Shown: piece after piece, positions 62,183-64,000 of the stretch
Position numbering within the stretch: the stretch's first letter is position 1
Layout: every line of letters begins with the position of its first letter
Source: an uncultured Bizionia sp.
GTDB taxonomy: Bacteria; Bacteroidota; Bacteroidia; Flavobacteriales; Flavobacteriaceae
Direction of reading: 5' to 3'
DNA: 64,000 nt
Assembly: GCA_947496215.1 (NCBI GenBank)
Contig: CANMCF010000011.1
Location: forward strand, 1-64,000
Made by a program: the position numbers and the translations under genes
Notes under the pieces: generated by a model
Database searches by the model: none
Seen by the model: only the letters and a program-made list of their open reading frames with translations
Told to the model about the DNA's origin: nothing

Positions 62183-64000
62183 ATGGCAAGAGATTTAAAA
62201 TTCACAAGAAACATAGGAATCGCAGCTCATATTGATGCTGGTAAGACAACAACAACAGAGCGTGTTCTATATTATACAGGAGTTTCACACAAAATTGGAG
62301 AAGTACATGATGGTGCTGCTACAATGGACTGGATGGAGCAAGAGCAAGAGCGTGGTATTACCATTACTTCTGCAGCTACTACATGTGAGTGGAAGTTCCC
62401 AATTGAAAACGGAGAACCAACACCCGAAACAAAAGGATATCACTTTAACATCATTGATACTCCTGGTCACGTAGATTTTACTGTAGAGGTAAATAGATCT
62501 TTACGTGTATTGGATGGTTTGGTGTTTTTGTTTAGTGCTGTTGATGGTGTTGAGCCTCAATCTGAAACTAACTGGAGACTTGCAGACAACTATAAAGTAC
62601 CAAGAATCGGTTTCGTTAACAAAATGGACCGTCAAGGATCTGACTTTTTAGGTGTTTGTCAACAAGTAAAGGACATGTTGAAATCCAATGCCGTGCCAAT
62701 CGTTTTAAACATTGGTGACGAGGAAGATTTCAAAGGTATTATAGATTTAGTGAAGAATCGTGCCATTGTATGGCATGACGCAACTCAGGGAGCAACTTTC
62801 GATGTGATCGAAATTCCTGAGGATATGAAAGAAGAAGCTCGTAAGTACCGCGCACTTTTAATTGAAGAAGTAGCAAGTTACGATGAGGATCTTTTGGAGA
62901 AGTTCATGGAAGATGAAGATTCCATCACAGAAGAAGAAGTGCATGCTGCACTTAGAGCTGCCGTAATGGATATGGCTATCATTCCAATGATATGTGGTTC
63001 TGCTTTCAAAAACAAAGGTGTACAGTTCTTATTGGATGCAGTATGTCGTTACTTGCCTTCTCCAACGGACAAGGAAGGTATTGTTGGTGTGAATCCAGAT
63101 ACTGAAAAAGAAGAGTTGCGTAAACCAAGTGTAGACGAACCTTTCGCAGCATTGGCATTTAAAATTGCTACCGATCCTTTCGTAGGACGTTTGGCATTCT
63201 TTAGAGCATATTCTGGACGTTTGGATGCAGGTTCTTATGTGTTGAATAACCGTTCTGGAAAGAAAGAACGTATTTCACGTATTTACCAAATGCATGCGAA
63301 CAAGCAAAATGCAATTGATTTTATAGAAGCAGGTGATATTGGAGCTGCTGTTGGATTTAAATCCATTAAAACAGGAGATACACTTTCAGATCAAGGTCAT
63401 CCTATCGTATTGGAATCTATGGATTTCCCTGATCCAGTAATTGGTATCGCGGTTGAGCCTAAAACTAAGGCAGACGTTGACAAGTTAGGTATTGGTTTAG
63501 CTAAATTGGCTGAAGAAGATCCAACATTTACTGTACGTTCAGATGAAGCCTCAGGGCAAACTATTATATCAGGAATGGGTGAGCTTCACTTGGATGTAAT
63601 TGTAGATCGTCTAAAGCGTGAGTTTAAAGTAGAAGTAAATCAAGGACAGCCACAAGTAGAGTACAAAGAAGCTATTACTGCTTCGGCCGATCACAGAGAG
63701 GTTTATAAGAAGCAATCTGGTGGTCGTGGTAAGTTTGCAGATATCGTATTTACTGTAGAGCCAGCAGATGAAGGTGAAACAGGATTGCAATTCATATCTA
63801 CAATTAAAGGAGGTAACGTTCCTAAGGAATTTATCCCTTCAATTGAAAAAGGATTCAAAATGGCAATGGTAAATGGACCATTGGCAGGTTATGAAATCGA
63901 TGCAATGAAGGTTACATTGAAAGATGGGTCTTACCATGATGTGGATTCTGATCAATTGTCATTCGAATTGGCAGCAAAGCTAGGGTTCAAGAACTCTGCA
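62183..64000 (+). CDS. fusA: Elongation factor G, 5' part (606 codons, cut by the window end)
   Basis: The frame runs open from ATG 62183 to the last base. G-domain motifs: G1 [10 protein letters not shown]2 [10 protein letters not shown]3 DTPGHVDF, G4 NKMD, G5 GSAF. Domain II ([17 protein letters not shown]), domain III ([20 protein letters not shown]) and most of domain IV ([31 protein letters not shown]) are present. About 100 residues, including domain V, are missing. EF-G is the translocase that moves tRNA and mRNA through the ribosome using GTP. It is the third gene of the str operon. Confidence 0.97.
   Translation, partial: MARDLKFTRNIGIAAHIDAGKTTTTERVLYYTGVSHKIGEVHDGAATMDWMEQEQERGITITSAATTCEWKFPIENGEPTPETKGYHFNIIDTPGHVDFTVEVNRSLRVLDGLVFLFSAVDGVEPQSETNWRLADNYKVPRIGFVNKMDRQGSDFLGVCQQVKDMLKSNAVPIVLNIGDEEDFKGIIDLVKNRAIVWHDATQGATFDVIEIPEDMKEEARKYRALLIEEVASYDEDLLEKFMEDEDSITEEEVHAALRAAVMDMAIIPMICGSAFKNKGVQFLLDAVCRYLPSPTDKEGIVGVNPDTEKEELRKPSVDEPFAALAFKIATDPFVGRLAFFRAYSGRLDAGSYVLNNRSGKKERISRIYQMHANKQNAIDFIEAGDIGAAVGFKSIKTGDTLSDQGHPIVLESMDFPDPVIGIAVEPKTKADVDKLGIGLAKLAEEDPTFTVRSDEASGQTIISGMGELHLDVIVDRLKREFKVEVNQGQPQVEYKEAITASADHREVYKKQSGGRGKFADIVFTVEPADEGETGLQFISTIKGGNVPKEFIPSIEKGFKMAMVNGPLAGYEIDAMKVTLKDGSYHDVDSDQLSFELAAKLGFKNSA

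Overview
This 64 kb window is chromosomal DNA of a member of the Bacteroidota, most likely a (marine) Flavobacteriaceae species. The evidence is three SusC/SusD pairs, two proteins ending in type IX secretion (T9SS) sorting domains, low GC, missing Shine-Dalgarno sites, promoters of the TTG-N(16-19)-TAnnTTTG type, and flavobacterial versions of Mpl, RarA, RlmB, DUF5723 and the rpsL-rpsG-fusA operon. No rRNA, tRNA, CRISPR array or prophage was seen.

Layout. 1-1155: 3' end of a large secreted T9SS protein with a strong terminator. 1220-4880: gene-poor, decaying accessory DNA with a frameshifted IS3-type transposase, two small membrane-associated ORFs and a relic of the 3' end of an alpha-2-macroglobulin (A2M) gene. 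4880-6772: a secreted intradiol dioxygenase divergent from an AraC-type regulator. 6869-19585: two giant tandem A2M genes (2167 and 2023 aa) with intact CxEQ thioester motifs. The first carries a SusC-like CarboxypepD_reg plus TonB-plug module in its middle. 19759-22184: a TPR protein and the murein-recycling ligase mpl. 22185-25468: a highly structured non-coding block, an SDR/DUF2867 protein and a TonB_C lipoprotein, with three related copies of a short repeat. 25469-31720: a membrane protein, a lipoprotein, a hybrid histidine kinase, a PaiB-type flavoprotein, a DUF1569 protein and RadC. 31788-36626: a compact six-gene operon (deacetylase-like protein, YjjG nucleotidase, lipoprotein, DUF5723 protein, coiled-coil protein). 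36633-39539: rarA, rhomboid protease, rlmB. 39703-59092: three minus-strand SusCD loci. Two are paralogous four-gene operons (SusC, SusD, two lipoproteins) and lie either side of a two-gene SusCD unit and a DUF3179 lipoprotein. 59427-61121: an Omp85-type outer membrane protein. 61228-64000: str operon promoter, rpsL, rpsG and the first 606 codons of fusA.

How the genes fit together. Much of the window encodes the cell envelope: TonB-dependent uptake (SusCD), lipoproteins, outer membrane barrels, surface or periplasmic A2M protease traps and T9SS cargo. The most unusual object is the A2M protein whose central, bait-region-like segment is replaced by a module closely resembling the N-terminus of the SusC proteins encoded 33-50 kb away. 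The A2M cluster also shows a relic third copy and near-identical 3' ends in the two living copies, which points to tandem duplication, gene conversion and loss. The SusCD loci have no glycosidase, peptidase or sigma/anti-sigma neighbour, so their substrates cannot be inferred from the window.
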